From VRUE01 sp040901495 (GTDB taxonomy: Bacteria > Actinomycetota > Thermoleophilia > Solirubrobacterales > 70-9): a stretch of 26,912 nucleotides of DNA. The stretch covers positions 1 through 26,912 of the forward strand of contig JBBDYO010000043.1 in the NCBI GenBank assembly GCA_040901495.1, in the 5' to 3' direction. Shown piece by piece: positions 26,534-26,912 of the stretch (positions are counted from its first letter, which is position 1; each line of letters begins with the position of its first letter). The notes below the pieces were generated by a model that saw nothing but the letters and a program-made list of their open reading frames with translations, searched no databases and was not told the origin of the DNA. The position numbers and the translations under genes are program-made.

Positions 26534-26912
26534 ATGGCAACGCCCGAGGCAGTCGCAGAGAAAAAAGAGCTTGCCGGCATTAACGCTGACTACAAGGAGA
26601 AGTTCGGCTTCCACGACTCCGAGAGCGGCTACGCCTACAAAGCCCCCAAGGGCCTCAGCCGCGAGATCGTCGAATCGATCTCCGATTACAAGGACGAGCC
26701 GCAATGGATGCGTGACTTCCGCCTGAAGGCGCTGGAGCACTTCTACTCGCGCCCGACCCCGGCCTGGGGCGGCAACCTCGCCCAGATCGACTGGGATGAC
26801 ATCCACTACTTCGTGCGCGCCTCGGAGAAGAACAGCCGCGACTGGAGCGAGGTCCCCGAGGACATCAAAAACACCTTCGACCGGCTCGGCATCCCCGAGG
26901 CGGAGCGCAAAT
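26534..26912 (+). CDS. sufB: Fe-S assembly scaffold SufB (cut by window end)
   Basis: The first 126 codons of SufB, the cluster-building scaffold subunit that works with SufC and SufD. It starts MATPEAVAEKKELAGINADYKEKFGF and continues with the conserved APKGLSREIVESIS, DEPQWMRDFRLKALEHFYSRPTPAWGG, IDWDDIHYFV, VPEDIKNTFDRLGIPEAERK. Full-length proteins have about 470 residues, so most of the gene, including the catalytic cysteine region, lies beyond the window. The gap of 4 nt from the Rieske gene implies co-transcription from the IscR-like promoter. sufD is expected to follow. Confidence 0.95.
   Translation, partial: MATPEAVAEKKELAGINADYKEKFGFHDSESGYAYKAPKGLSREIVESISDYKDEPQWMRDFRLKALEHFYSRPTPAWGGNLAQIDWDDIHYFVRASEKNSRDWSEVPEDIKNTFDRLGIPEAERK

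Overview
The window is about 27 kb of high-GC DNA with the gene content and codon bias of an actinobacterium. The suf gene set with a Rieske ferredoxin, the CysO/CysM/Mec cysteine route, a lone DUF559/AbiEi-like gene and lysine-rich tails on secreted proteins all fit the deep-branching class Thermoleophilia (Solirubrobacterales-like). That placement is inferred from gene content only; there is no rRNA here. A run of ten Ns at 14074-14083 shows this is an assembled scaffold. Coding density is high, no gene-free stretch exceeds 300 bases, and I saw no tRNA, rRNA, CRISPR array or insertion sequence.

Layout. 85-3011 (minus) is a compact run: vapB-like antitoxin, vapC-like PIN toxin, ribonuclease PH, XTP/dITP pyrophosphatase (rdgB) and a cation-diffusion transporter. 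Upstream of it, also on minus, is an orphan Flp-type pilin. 3523-9893 (plus) holds a GT4 glycosyltransferase, a small coiled-coil protein, L-aspartate oxidase (nadB) and a hydantoinase/oxoprolinase pair (hyuAB). 10040-11446 (plus) holds a DUF1802 protein and a protein resembling an inactivated metallopeptidase. 11450-15342 (minus) is a sulfur-transfer locus: an E1-like/rhodanese fusion (moeZ-like), cysO, a divergent RNase III-like protein, cysM, mec and a DUF2007 protein. This matches the mycobacterial CysO-thiocarboxylate route to cysteine. 15490-18927 holds htpX (minus) and a NarL-type two-component pair (plus) that is split by a DUF559 gene on the other strand. 19060-26912 (plus) is an Fe-S assembly region: an IscR-like Rrf2 regulator, sufC, sufS, then sufU, then a Rieske ferredoxin and the start of sufB. 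It is interrupted by a SanA-like membrane protein, two secreted or surface proteins (one broken by an amber codon) and a VOC-domain protein.

Expression signals. Many genes have no Shine-Dalgarno but carry a TANNNT box ending 6 or 7 nt before the start codon, the arrangement expected for leaderless transcripts. This grammar moves several starts away from the longest ORF and supports an ATT start at 10691. nadB seems to start at an ATA that overlaps the preceding stop codon. Candidate operators include IscR type-1-like sites before the Rrf2 gene and before the Rieske-sufB genes, a 13-bp element shared by cysM and moeZ, a perfect palindrome between htpX and the histidine kinase gene, and a long inverted repeat that places the DUF559 start codon in its loop.

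How the genes fit together. The Suf genes make Fe-S clusters under an Fe-S-sensing regulator. The CysO locus supplies the cysteine that SufS uses as sulfur donor. NadB begins NAD synthesis by making the substrate for NadA, which is itself an Fe-S enzyme (not in this window).
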